From contig NZ_BORW01000017.1 in the NCBI RefSeq assembly GCF_018333375.1, positions 1-64,000 on the forward strand: a stretch of 64,000 nucleotides of DNA, in the 5' to 3' direction. This document shows positions 17,106-26,616 of the stretch, piece after piece. The notes under the pieces were generated by a model. That model worked only from the letters and a program-made list of their open reading frames with translations. It was not told the DNA's origin and ran no database searches. The DNA comes from Paenibacillus cookii. Lineage in GTDB: Bacteria > Bacillota > Bacilli > Paenibacillales > Paenibacillaceae. The first letter of the stretch is position 1. Each line of letters opens with the position of its first letter. Position numbers and translations under genes: made by a program.

Positions 17106-20072
17106 ATGCACAGACCGATAATGAAGGCAGCATCCGTCCTGCTTGCCGCAGCGATCTCCGCAAGCATGATCGCCGCCGCGCAAGGGCCGCTTTCCCGCGA
17201 TGTTTCGGCTTCGGCCGCGCAAACGCCGGAAAGGCTGGACTTGAGCGGCATCAAGCCATCCGTGAAAGCGGGCGGATACGAAGCATATTTGTCCAAGCAT
17301 CAACATGAGGAGCCTTCCGCCGAAGACGTCGTCATTGAAGCAGATGCATTCAGCAAGGCCGAAGGCATGCAGGTGTCCGTCCTGCAGGACTATGAAGGCG
17401 AACCGGGCAAGTCCATCCGTACGGCGGATGCCGGCACCGTAACTTGGCAGTTCGATGTGAAGCAGGCGGGGCTCTACAACATACGCCTGAAAATGTTCAC
17501 GGAGCCGGGCAAAGACTCCGATATCGAGCGGGAGCTGGCCATCGACGGAGCCGTGCCGTTTTCGGAAGCCAAAAGCCTGGTGTTCAACCGGGTTTGGAAA
17601 AACGAAAAACAGGAATTCGACCGGGATGCATCCGGCAACGACCTGACGCCGGGGCAAGTCGAAGAGCATGTATGGCAGGAAATCACTTTAAAGGATAGCG
17701 CCGGCTCTTATGAAGAACCGTTTATGTTTTATTTTTCCGCAGGCAAGCACAGCTTGTCGCTGACTTCGATCAAAGAACCGATGGTGATCCGTCAAATGAC
17801 GCTTTTGGCGCCTGCCGGCGCGAAGACGTACGATGAGGTCGCGTCCGAATACGAGCGGCAAGGGATTCAGCCGGCATCGGGCGTTTTCATGAAAGTGCAG
17901 GCGGAAAAGGCGGCGTACAAATCTTCGCCGAGCCTGCTTCCGTACAACGACAGGTCCAATCCGGCCGTGGAGCCGTTCCATGTTTCGAAGCTGCGCAACA
18001 ACGCCATGGGAGGTTACGGCTGGCGGCTGCCGGGGCAATGGATGGAATGGGAAATCGACGTGCCGCAGGACGGATTGTACCAGATCGCGATTAAACATCG
18101 GCAAAACTATCTGCGGGGCCTTTCCGTGCTTCGTTCGATTTACATAGACAGCCGGCTGCCGTTCAAGGAGATGCAAAACGTCGCTTTCCCGTACGGCAGC
18201 GCCTGGCAAACGAAAGTGGTCGGCCCCGGCGGGGGCGAACCCTATCTGTTCCATCTGACGCAAGGAAAACACCGGATCCGGATGGAGGTGACCCTCGGGG
18301 ACATCGCTCCGATCCTGCGTTCCGTGGAATCGAACATTTTGGGACTCAACGCGATGTACCGGAAAATCATCAGCTACACCGGCACCGTTCCCGATACGTT
18401 CCGCGATTACAACCTGGAGCAGCGCATTCCGGAGATGACGAAAGTATTCCGCGAATCCAGCGAGCAGCTCGAGGCAATCGCCAAAGCCATCGAAGGGCCG
18501 TCCGGGCAAAGCGACGAGCGGACCTCGATCATCCACACGGTCGCTTACCAGCTGAAAGACATGGCCGATAAACCGGAAACCGTGCCGTCCCGCGTCGAAA
18601 CGTTCAAAACGAACGTCGGGGCGCTCAGCTCCTGGATGCTGACGGTCAACGAGCAGCCGCTCGCGCTCGATTACCTGATCGTAAGCTCGCCGGGAAGCAA
18701 GCTGCCGGAGGCCCAGGCCGGGGCCTGGAAGAAGCTTGTCACGGGAGTCGACGCTTTTTTTGCTTCGTTTTACGAAGATTATGACGACATTTCAAGCGAT
18801 GCCGACGGCAAAAACAGCGTTTCCGTATGGGTGACCTCGGCCCGGGACCAGGCACAGGTCATCAAACGCCTCGTCGAGGATCAATTCACGCCGCAGACGG
18901 GGATTCAGGTGAACCTGAAGCTGGTGGCGTCGGACGTGATCCTTCCTTCGACCGTCGCGGGCAAAGGGCCGGACATCGCCCTGCAGATCGGGAACGATCT
19001 TCCCGTCAACTATGCCAGCCGCAGCGCGCTGCAGGATTTGTCGGCTTTTCCGGACTTCGGCGAAATCAAGGACAGATTTCATGCGAGCGCTCTCGTTCCG
19101 TACGAATATAACGGTTCCTATTACGCGCTGCCGGAGCAGCAAACGTTCCCGATGCTTTTTTACCGCAAGGACATTATCGAGGACGAGCTGCATTTGAAGG
19201 TGCCGCAGACGTGGGACGACGTATACGAAATGCTGCCCGTGCTGCAAAAGCATAACCTGCAGTTCGGACTGCCGCAGAAGCCGCTCGATTCCTTCGGCAA
19301 CGAGGTGTCGAACGCCAATATCGCCACGATGGCGCCGAACCCCGCTTTTGCGATGTTCCTGTTCCAGAACCAGGGGCGGTTTTACAAGGACGGCGGCATG
19401 GCCGTCGACCTCGATTCCGAGACGGGAATCCAGGAGTTCAAGCAATGGACGGATTTTTACGTCAATTATAAACTTCCGATTTCGGTCGATTTCGCTAACC
19501 GGTTCCGCACCGGGGAAATGCCGATCGGGATCGTGGACTACACGATGTACAACAAGCTGAGCGTGTTTGCGCCGGAAATCAAAGGGCTGTGGTCCTTCGC
19601 GCCGGTGCCGGGAACGCCCGGGACGGACGGCAAGCTCCACCGCGAGGTCGGCAGCAGCGGGTCGGCGACGGTCATGTTCAAAGGGGCCCGCAATAAGGAC
19701 GCCGCCTGGCAATTCATGAAATGGTGGACCAGCAAAGAAACGCAGATCGCCTACGGACGCCAAATGGAAATCCGCATGGGGGCTTCGGCCCGTTATCCGA
19801 CGGCGAACAAGGAAGCCCTGGCCCAGCTCCCGTGGCCGACGCAGGATTTGCGCAAGCTGCAGGATCAGATGCAGTGGGTCAAAGGCATTCCGGAAGTGCC
19901 CGGCGGTTATTTGACCGGCCGCAACATCGACAATGCGTTCCGCCGCGTCGTCGTGCAGGGCGAGGATCCGCGCGAGACGATGGATAACTACGTCAGGGCG
20001 ATGAACGAGGAAATTACGCTCAAACGCAAGGAATTTAATCTCCCTACCCAAGAAACGAGGGACCTTCCATGA
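17106..20072 (+). CDS. Large solute-binding protein with N-terminal carbohydrate-binding-like domains
   Basis: The 988-residue secreted protein starts with a signal peptide (MKAASVLLAAAISASMIAAAQG). Residues about 60-250 and 270-430 are two beta-rich modules resembling galactose-binding (CBM-like) jelly rolls (VTWQFDVKQAGLYNIRLKMF, WMEWEIDVPQDGLYQIAIKHRQNY). Residues about 570-970 are a full extracellular solute-binding domain (VSVWVTSARDQAQVIKRLVEDQF, WDDVYEMLPVLQKHNLQFGLP). There is no lipobox, so attachment to the membrane is unclear. The ATG at 17106 follows AAAGGGGGAG. The stop overlaps the next permease start by 4 bp, which suggests this is the receptor of that pair. Confidence 0.8.
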   Translation: MHRPIMKAASVLLAAAISASMIAAAQGPLSRDVSASAAQTPERLDLSGIKPSVKAGGYEAYLSKHQHEEPSAEDVVIEADAFSKAEGMQVSVLQDYEGEPGKSIRTADAGTVTWQFDVKQAGLYNIRLKMFTEPGKDSDIERELAIDGAVPFSEAKSLVFNRVWKNEKQEFDRDASGNDLTPGQVEEHVWQEITLKDSAGSYEEPFMFYFSAGKHSLSLTSIKEPMVIRQMTLLAPAGAKTYDEVASEYERQGIQPASGVFMKVQAEKAAYKSSPSLLPYNDRSNPAVEPFHVSKLRNNAMGGYGWRLPGQWMEWEIDVPQDGLYQIAIKHRQNYLRGLSVLRSIYIDSRLPFKEMQNVAFPYGSAWQTKVVGPGGGEPYLFHLTQGKHRIRMEVTLGDIAPILRSVESNILGLNAMYRKIISYTGTVPDTFRDYNLEQRIPEMTKVFRESSEQLEAIAKAIEGPSGQSDERTSIIHTVAYQLKDMADKPETVPSRVETFKTNVGALSSWMLTVNEQPLALDYLIVSSPGSKLPEAQAGAWKKLVTGVDAFFASFYEDYDDISSDADGKNSVSVWVTSARDQAQVIKRLVEDQFTPQTGIQVNLKLVASDVILPSTVAGKGPDIALQIGNDLPVNYASRSALQDLSAFPDFGEIKDRFHASALVPYEYNGSYYALPEQQTFPMLFYRKDIIEDELHLKVPQTWDDVYEMLPVLQKHNLQFGLPQKPLDSFGNEVSNANIATMAPNPAFAMFLFQNQGRFYKDGGMAVDLDSETGIQEFKQWTDFYVNYKLPISVDFANRFRTGEMPIGIVDYTMYNKLSVFAPEIKGLWSFAPVPGTPGTDGKLHREVGSSGSATVMFKGARNKDAAWQFMKWWTSKETQIAYGRQMEIRMGASARYPTANKEALAQLPWPTQDLRKLQDQMQWVKGIPEVPGGYLTGRNIDNAFRRVVVQGEDPRETMDNYVRAMNEEITLKRKEFNLPTQETRDLP

Positions 20073-21049
20073 AACAGCAAATCGCCAAACGTCCCGTCAT
20101 GGCGGGAGCGAACGCGCCGGGACGCGGCAAGCCGGGGCGCATGCTCCGGAGCAAGGCCGTCCGGGTATGGACGGAAATGAAAAAAAACAAGCACGCTTAT
20201 GTGCTGATGGCGCCTTATTTCCTTATTTTTTGCACGTTCACCGTCATTCCGGTGCTGCTGTCCTTCGCTTTAAGCTTCACGAACTTTAATTTGCTGGAGC
20301 AGCCCCGGTGGATCGGCTGGCAAAATTACGCGAGATTGTTCGTCCAGGACGACATCTTCCTGATCGCCTTGAAAAACACGCTGCTGTTCGCGGCGATTAC
20401 CGGACCGATCAGCTACATGGCCTGCTTCATTTTCGCCTGGCTCATCAACGAGCTGCCGCCAAAGCTGCGGGCGGTGCTTACGCTGGTGTTGTACGCTCCT
20501 TCCATCTCGGGCAATACCTATTTGATCTGGACGCTGCTGTTTGCGGGCGATTCCTACGGGTATGCCAACTCGTTTTTGATGAAATGGGGTTTCATCATGG
20601 AGCCGATCCAGTGGCTGCAGGATACGCGGTACGTGCTGACGATCCTCATTCTGGTTCAGCTCTGGCTCAGTTTGGGGACGTCCTTCCTGGCGTTTATCGC
20701 CGGACTGCAAAACGTCGACCGGACGATGTACGAAGCAGGCAGCATCGACGGGATCCGCAACCGCTGGCAGGAGCTGTGGTTCATCACCCTTCCGGCGATG
20801 CGCCCGCAGCTGATGTTCGGCGCGGTCATTCAGATCGCTTCGGCGTTTTCGGTCGCGGAAATATCGATCTATCTGCTCGGCTTTCCGAGCGTGGACTATG
20901 CCGCGCATACGATCGTCACCCATTTGGTCGACTACGGCACGATCCGGTTCGAAATGGGGTACGCTTCGGCCATCGCGACCGTGTTGTTCACGATCATGCT
21001 GACCGTGAATCTCGTAACCCAGAAGCTTCTAGGAAAAGTGGGTGAGTAA
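20069..21049 (+). CDS. Sugar ABC transporter permease (MalF type)
   Basis: This 326-residue permease has a basic cytoplasmic N-terminus and six membrane helices. The EAA loop that contacts the ATPase is visible (MYEAGSIDGIRNRWQELWFITLPAMRPQL). It overlaps the upstream gene by ATGA, so translation is coupled, and the second permease starts 3 bp after its stop. No ATPase gene accompanies it; in Firmicutes a shared MsmX-type ATPase usually serves such importers. Confidence 0.9.
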   Translation: MKQQIAKRPVMAGANAPGRGKPGRMLRSKAVRVWTEMKKNKHAYVLMAPYFLIFCTFTVIPVLLSFALSFTNFNLLEQPRWIGWQNYARLFVQDDIFLIALKNTLLFAAITGPISYMACFIFAWLINELPPKLRAVLTLVLYAPSISGNTYLIWTLLFAGDSYGYANSFLMKWGFIMEPIQWLQDTRYVLTILILVQLWLSLGTSFLAFIAGLQNVDRTMYEAGSIDGIRNRWQELWFITLPAMRPQLMFGAVIQIASAFSVAEISIYLLGFPSVDYAAHTIVTHLVDYGTIRFEMGYASAIATVLFTIMLTVNLVTQKLLGKVGE

Positions 21050-21052
21050 AGC

Positions 21053-21925
21053 GTGAAATTGGTTTTGAAAATGCCGAAACGATTGAACAGGTCCTGGGGC
21101 GTCGACATTTTGCTGTTTTTGCTGCTGGGAGGCGTGGCGTGTTTTATGGCGCTTCCGCTCGTCTTTACGATCAGCAACGCGTTTAAGCCGATCGACGAAA
21201 TTTTTACGTTTCCGCCCAAGCTGTTCGTGCGCAATCCGACCTTCAAAAACTTTACGGACCTGGTAGGGATCTTCAGCGACTCCTGGGTGCCGTTTTCCAG
21301 GTACGTATTCAACACGTTTTTTATCGCGATCGCGGGTACGGTCGGCCATGTCATTTTGGCTTCGGCGGCGGCGTATCCGCTGGCGAAAATCCGTTTCCCG
21401 GGCAGAAAGCTGCTTTTCAGCATCGTGGTGCTGTCGTTGATGTTTACCGCCTACGTCACCCAGGTGCCGAACTACATGATCATTTCGTACCTCGGCATGA
21501 TCAATACGTATTGGGCGATATTGCTTCCGGCTTTCGGGATGACGCTCGGGCTGTATTTAATGAGGCAATTCATGGAGCAGATTCCGGACGCGCTGCTTGA
21601 AGCGGGGAAGATCGACGGAGCGAGCGAATACCGGATTTACTGGCAAATCGTCATGCCGATCGTGCGGCCCGCATGGCTGACGCTCATCATTTTTTCGCTG
21701 CAAAGCCTGTGGACCAACGGCTCCGTCACGAGCCACAAATTTATTTACAGCGAGCAGCTGAAGACGGTGGATTACGTGTTCGGGCAAATCGCAAGCGGCG
21801 GCCTGGTCCGGACGGGACCGGTCGCGGCCGTGACGCTGCTGATGATGCTCGTGCCGATTACGGTGTTTATCGTCACCCAGAGCAGCATCATTCAAACGAT
21901 GTCCACGTCGGGCTTGAAGGAATAA
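21053..21925 (+). CDS. Sugar ABC transporter permease (MalG type)
   Basis: The 290-residue second half of the pair has six membrane helices and an EAA motif (LLEAGKIDGASEYRIYWQIVMPIVRPAWLT). The start is GTG at 21053, three bases after the MalF-type stop, with GGTGAG as ribosome binding site. It forms the heterodimeric channel with the preceding gene. The next gene follows after 16 bp in the same operon. Confidence 0.9.
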   Translation: MKLVLKMPKRLNRSWGVDILLFLLLGGVACFMALPLVFTISNAFKPIDEIFTFPPKLFVRNPTFKNFTDLVGIFSDSWVPFSRYVFNTFFIAIAGTVGHVILASAAAYPLAKIRFPGRKLLFSIVVLSLMFTAYVTQVPNYMIISYLGMINTYWAILLPAFGMTLGLYLMRQFMEQIPDALLEAGKIDGASEYRIYWQIVMPIVRPAWLTLIIFSLQSLWTNGSVTSHKFIYSEQLKTVDYVFGQIASGGLVRTGPVAAVTLLMMLVPITVFIVTQSSIIQTMSTSGLKE

Positions 21926-21941
21926 CGGAGGGGGCTAACAG

Positions 21942-23999
21942 ATGAAGAGATGGTTCGCTGCATTCATGATCGCGCTGCTCTTGGCCTCCGGCACCGAGGC
22001 GGCCCCGGCGTCGGCCAACGATGCTTACAACTACTCGTATTGGGGAACGCCGGTCCCGGCCCCCGATCCTTACGCCTTGGAGCGGGTGATATACGGAAAC
22101 GAATGGAGCGCGGGCCCGTTGTCCGCGCCCCAGGATCTGTACGCCGGTCCCGGAGGCAAGCTGTACATCGCCGATACCGGCAACAATCGGATCGTCATTT
22201 TGGATCGGGATTTGCAGCTTGCGGGAGTCATTGGCGAATTCGCGCATGAGGGCAAAAAAGACGGCTTGAACCAGCCGCAAGGCGTTTTTGTCGACCCGGA
22301 CGGGAACGTTTACGTTGCCGATACGGATAACCGCCGCATCGTCGAGTTTGACGCAAGCGGTAAAGCGAAAAGAATCATAGGGGAACCGAAGTCGACGCTT
22401 CTCCGGCAGGGGTTCCAGTATACGCCGACCAAGCTTGCCGTGGATCAGGCCGGGCGGCTGTACGTGATCAGCCAAGGCAGCTACGAAGGCATCATGGAAT
22501 TCGAGTCGGACGGCACGTTTAGCGGCTTTATCGGCACCAATCGCGTCAAATTCAGCCCGGTGGATTTGTTCTGGAAACGGATATCCACGAAAGCGCAGCG
22601 CGAGCAGATGCAGCAGTTTATCCCGATCGAATTCAACAACTTGGACGTGGACGAGAACGGATTCATCTATACCTCGACCTCCGAGGAAAATTCCGACCAG
22701 CCGCTCAAGCGGCTGAATCCCTCCGGCACGGACATTTTGCGCAGCAAAGGATATTTTCCGCCGAAAGGGGACGTCGGCAACCTCGAAGGGGGAAGCGTCA
22801 CCGGCAGTTCGATTTTCGTCGACGTGACGCCGGACCGGGCCGGGATGTACAGCGCGCTGGATGCGAAGCGGGGCCGAGTGTTCACCTACGACAAGGACGG
22901 CAACCTGCTGTATGAATTCGGCGGCCTCGGCAGCCAGCAAAGCAATTTCCGGACGCCGGTGGCGATCGATCTGCTCGGCGACCGGATGGCCGTGCTCGAT
23001 AAGGACAACAACCGGTTGTCGGTATTTGCTCCGACCACCTACGGCAGCCTGATCCGCAGCGCGGTCGTGGCCTTGAGCGAAGGGCGGACGGATGCGTCCA
23101 CCGCGGCCTGGAGACGGGTGCTCCAGCTCAACGCGAATTTCGACGTCGCTTATATCGGCATCGGCAAATCGCTGCTGAAGCAGGGCGACAACCGCGAAGC
23201 CATGAGCTACTTCAAGCTCGGCAACAGCCGCGAGTATTATTCCGAAGCTTTCAAGCGTTACCGCAAGGAGGTCGTGTTCGAGCATTTCGGCACGATCGTG
23301 CTGGTCATCGCAGCGGCGATCGCCGTCGTAGCCGCGGCCGTCAAGCTGGCCGGGCGCAAGGCCAAGGGGCAGTTCTATCGGGAATTCGGCATTATCCGGA
23401 ACCCCTTCTACACGCTGCTTCATCCGTTTAACGGGTTCTGGGAAATGAAATACGAACGGAAGGGAAGGCTCAGCGTGGCGTTCGCCATCGTGGCGCTGCT
23501 TGTCGTGGCGATGATCGTCAAACGCCAGCTCGGCGGCTTTGTCATTAACTTTAACGATCCGGATCAATTGAGCACGCTGAACGAACTCAAATTCATCCTG
23601 CTTCCGTTCCTCCTTTGGTGCATCGCCAACTGGTCGCTGACGACGCTGATGGACGGGGAAGGAAAATTTACCGAAATCATGACCGCGACGGCGTATTCCC
23701 TGCTGCCGCTGGTGCTCATCTATTTTCCTCAGGTGCTGTACAGCAACGTCATTACGGCGGATGAGAGCTCGTTTTATTATTTGCTGGATACGATCGCGAT
23801 GATCTGGTTCATTTGGCTGCTGTTTACGGGAACGATGACCGTGCACCAATATTCGGCAGGGAAAACGGTCGTCACGATGCTGCTGACCCTGGTCATGATG
23901 GGGATCATCATTTTCCTCGGCGTGCTTTTCTTCAGCATGCTTCAGCAAATGATCAATTTCGCAAGCTCCATCTATAGGGAAATTACATTCAGGCTGTAG
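21942..23999 (+). CDS. NHL-repeat / Yip1-domain membrane protein
   Basis: The 685-residue protein has a signal peptide (to about residue 26). A six-bladed NHL-type propeller follows (AGPGGKLYIADTGNNRIVILDRDLQLAGVIGEF, VDPDGNVYVADTDNRRIVEFDASG). Next come a short TPR-like segment (AWRRVLQLNANFDVAYIGIGKSLLKQGDNREAMSYFKLG) and, from about residue 440, a multi-helix membrane part resembling Yip1. The propeller should lie outside the cell. Its role is unknown; the position between permease genes suggests an accessory sensor or scaffold of the importer. Confidence 0.75.
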   Translation: MKRWFAAFMIALLLASGTEAAPASANDAYNYSYWGTPVPAPDPYALERVIYGNEWSAGPLSAPQDLYAGPGGKLYIADTGNNRIVILDRDLQLAGVIGEFAHEGKKDGLNQPQGVFVDPDGNVYVADTDNRRIVEFDASGKAKRIIGEPKSTLLRQGFQYTPTKLAVDQAGRLYVISQGSYEGIMEFESDGTFSGFIGTNRVKFSPVDLFWKRISTKAQREQMQQFIPIEFNNLDVDENGFIYTSTSEENSDQPLKRLNPSGTDILRSKGYFPPKGDVGNLEGGSVTGSSIFVDVTPDRAGMYSALDAKRGRVFTYDKDGNLLYEFGGLGSQQSNFRTPVAIDLLGDRMAVLDKDNNRLSVFAPTTYGSLIRSAVVALSEGRTDASTAAWRRVLQLNANFDVAYIGIGKSLLKQGDNREAMSYFKLGNSREYYSEAFKRYRKEVVFEHFGTIVLVIAAAIAVVAAAVKLAGRKAKGQFYREFGIIRNPFYTLLHPFNGFWEMKYERKGRLSVAFAIVALLVVAMIVKRQLGGFVINFNDPDQLSTLNELKFILLPFLLWCIANWSLTTLMDGEGKFTEIMTATAYSLLPLVLIYFPQVLYSNVITADESSFYYLLDTIAMIWFIWLLFTGTMTVHQYSAGKTVVTMLLTLVMMGIIIFLGVLFFSMLQQMINFASSIYREITFRL

Positions 24000-24011
24000 G
24001 AGGGATGAAAC

Positions 24012-26615
24012 GTGGGCATTCGCAAAAAACAAGCGGCAGGCTTCCTGTGCGTTTTGCTCCTGACGGCGGCGGTTTGGGGCGCCGCGGACAGCGTGCCGCC
24101 GCGCAAAGAGGCGGAAGCTTCCGGAGCTCCGACCTCCGAAACGGCGGCTGCGAAATCCGCAGCGCCGCAAACGGATCCGGCCGGTCACAGCGCCATGCCG
24201 GCGCTCGCGCGCCATGCGCAGGCCGCTCCAAACACGCCGCAAGAGCTTGCAGCGCTGGAAACGATGGAGGTTGCGGCGGAAAATGAGCGGCTGAAGCTGT
24301 TCGTCAACCGGGAGACGGCGGAAATCGCCGTGCAGGAGAAGGACAACGGATACGTATGGTTTTCCAATCCGCCCGGGCGAAACGAAGACCCGAAAGCGTC
24401 TCCGCTGTACAAATCCGAGCTGTCCGCACAGGTGCTGCTTACGTATTACAACGACAAAGGCCAGGTCAATGCCTTCAACAGCTTTGACGACAGCGTGGCC
24501 AAACAGCAGTTCAAGCTGACGCAGGTCGAAAACGGAATCCGGGTGGACTACCGGATCGGGAACGTGAAGCAGTCCTTCCCGAACATTCCGAAGGTGATCG
24601 GCAAAGAGCGTTTCGAGCAGGACATCCTCGCCAACATCCAGGATCCGGACCAGCGGGACGACATCAAATACAAATTCCGCTTCGACGAAAAAAAGCAGGT
24701 ATACGAAGTGCGGAAGCTGCAGGATTACGTAGCCGAGGAAGTGTCCGCCGTATTGGAGGCGGCAGGCTATACGGCGGAGGATGCCGCTGCCGACAACCAG
24801 GCCAACGGAGCGGGCGGCGAGGCGGCATCCGAAGAGCCGGAATTTGCCGTCCCGGTCGTTTATGCGCTTGACGGGGACAGCCTGGTCGTATCGGTTCCGG
24901 CAAAGGAGCTGAAGGCCAACAAGTCGTTTCCGATCGCCTCGCTTCAGCTGTTGAAATTTTTCGGCGCGGCGGATACCGGAAAACAAGGATATATTTTTGT
25001 GCCCGACGGCTCCGGCGCACTCATCCATCTTAACAATCAAAAGCTTCATGCCGAAGGGTATGACCTGCCGATCTACGGGAATGACGGGGCATTCGACGTG
25101 AAGGAGAAAATTCAGACGAACGAGGCGTCCCGCCTGCCGGTGTTCGGATTAAAGCAAAACGACCATGCGCTCGTCGGCATCATCGAGGACGGGGAAGCGG
25201 GAGCCAGCGTTGCGGCCGACATCAGCGGGCGCAACGATTCCTACAATACGGTCGGCGCCAAATTCCAGGTCACGGCGATGGACTATTACACGCTGTCGTC
25301 CGGCACGAAAACGAGCGCGGTGCCGATGTTCCAAACGGGCAAATATGAGGGGAACCTGCAAGTCCGGTATGCGTTTTTGTCCGGCGATGACGCCGATTAT
25401 ACAGGGATGGCCGCGGCTTACCGCACATACTTGGAAGGCAAATACGGCTTGAAGCCGCTGCAGGCTTCGTCCGGCAGCCCGTTCGTGCTCGAGCTTGAAG
25501 GCGCGTTCCGCAAACAGAAATCGATGCTCGGCATTCCTTACCGGTCGACCGAAACGTTAACGACCTTTGAGGAAGCGCAAACGATCGTCGGCGAGCTGAA
25601 GGCTGCCGGGGTCCAGAACATCGACCTGCGGTTCGTGGGCTGGTTCAACGGCGGCATTCGCCATGGTTCGCCGGACGACGTTGAGGTGACCGGGGCTTTG
25701 GGCGGCAAAAAGGGATTGCTGAAGCTCTCGGACTATATGAAGCAAAACGGATTCCGGTTTTACCCGGACGCCGCGTTCGTGGAAAAATACAAAGGCGGTA
25801 AAGGCGCGGCTACGCTCCTCGACCGCAGCAAAGCGGAGGTATTCGCTTATAATCCGGTGACGCATGCGAAGGATACGAGCAAATTTTCGCACTATCTTCT
25901 GTCGCCGCATCGGCTGCCCAAGCAGGCGGACGGATTTTTGGCCGATTATGCCAAGCTGGGCGTTCCCGGGCTGTCGCTGCGGGATTTGGGCCGCGAGGTC
26001 CATTCCGATTTCGACCCTGCGCATCCCGTGAGCAGGCAGGATTCGCTCAAAGCATCGGTGCAAGCCATGGAGCTTCTCAAAAATAAGACGGGCTCGCTGA
26101 TGGTTGAAGGCGGCAACGCCTACAGCCTGCCGTATGCCGACGTGATCGTCGATGCGCCGGAGCGCAGCAGCAGGCTTAACATTACCGACGAAGAGATTCC
26201 TTTTTTCCAGATCGCGCTCCACGGCTATTTCGATATTGCCGGAGCCCCATACAACATGGGCGGGCTGCAAAATCCGCGCCTGTCCATGCTGAAGTCGCTG
26301 GAAACCGGCTCGGCCGTCTATTACCAATGGTTCGCAAGCGACGCGTCCAAGGTAAAGGATACGGACTATAACCACTTGTACGCGCTGAACTACAAGGATT
26401 GGATCGGCGAGGCGGCGGAATTGTACAAGGAGTCGAACCGGGTGCTTGCGAAAGTGCGGAATCAGGTCATTACGGCCCACGTCCGCCTGGCTCCGGGCGT
26501 CGTCAGAACGACGTACGCAAACGGCCTAACCGTAACCATCAATTACAATCGGGCGGCGGTGGCCGTGGACGGCCTGCAGCTTCAGCCGCAGAGCTATCAC
26601 GTAGGCGGTGAATAA
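24012..26615 (+). CDS. DUF5696 family exported protein
   Basis: The 867-residue protein has a signal sequence (residues 8-26), an Ala-rich linker and a large domain matching DUF5696. That domain shows features of a glycosidase-like barrel (NIDLRFVGWFNGGIRHGSPDDVEV, GVPGLSLRDLGREVHSDF, LMVEGGNAYSLPYADVIVDAPERSS). The start is a GTG at 24012 behind GTAGGAGGG. Its end nearly touches the next permease gene. The pattern of acidic residues on strand ends would suit a glycoside hydrolase, but that is inference. A role in processing the glycan imported by the cluster is likely. Confidence 0.75.
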   Translation: MGIRKKQAAGFLCVLLLTAAVWGAADSVPPRKEAEASGAPTSETAAAKSAAPQTDPAGHSAMPALARHAQAAPNTPQELAALETMEVAAENERLKLFVNRETAEIAVQEKDNGYVWFSNPPGRNEDPKASPLYKSELSAQVLLTYYNDKGQVNAFNSFDDSVAKQQFKLTQVENGIRVDYRIGNVKQSFPNIPKVIGKERFEQDILANIQDPDQRDDIKYKFRFDEKKQVYEVRKLQDYVAEEVSAVLEAAGYTAEDAAADNQANGAGGEAASEEPEFAVPVVYALDGDSLVVSVPAKELKANKSFPIASLQLLKFFGAADTGKQGYIFVPDGSGALIHLNNQKLHAEGYDLPIYGNDGAFDVKEKIQTNEASRLPVFGLKQNDHALVGIIEDGEAGASVAADISGRNDSYNTVGAKFQVTAMDYYTLSSGTKTSAVPMFQTGKYEGNLQVRYAFLSGDDADYTGMAAAYRTYLEGKYGLKPLQASSGSPFVLELEGAFRKQKSMLGIPYRSTETLTTFEEAQTIVGELKAAGVQNIDLRFVGWFNGGIRHGSPDDVEVTGALGGKKGLLKLSDYMKQNGFRFYPDAAFVEKYKGGKGAATLLDRSKAEVFAYNPVTHAKDTSKFSHYLLSPHRLPKQADGFLADYAKLGVPGLSLRDLGREVHSDFDPAHPVSRQDSLKASVQAMELLKNKTGSLMVEGGNAYSLPYADVIVDAPERSSRLNITDEEIPFFQIALHGYFDIAGAPYNMGGLQNPRLSMLKSLETGSAVYYQWFASDASKVKDTDYNHLYALNYKDWIGEAAELYKESNRVLAKVRNQVITAHVRLAPGVVRTTYANGLTVTINYNRAAVAVDGLQLQPQSYHVGGE

Positions 26616-26616
26616 C

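Noticed and set aside
15525..17669. A 714-codon minus-strand open frame
   Set aside because: It is antisense to two solute-binding protein genes with clear signal peptides and starts; composition is biased and no domain is seen.
21888..25049. A very long open frame on the minus strand (about 1050 codons)
   Set aside because: It lies opposite well-supported permease, NHL and DUF5696 genes. Its product is rich in Arg, His and Gln with no recognisable domain, and no ribosome binding site precedes it. It is a by-product of GC-rich third positions.
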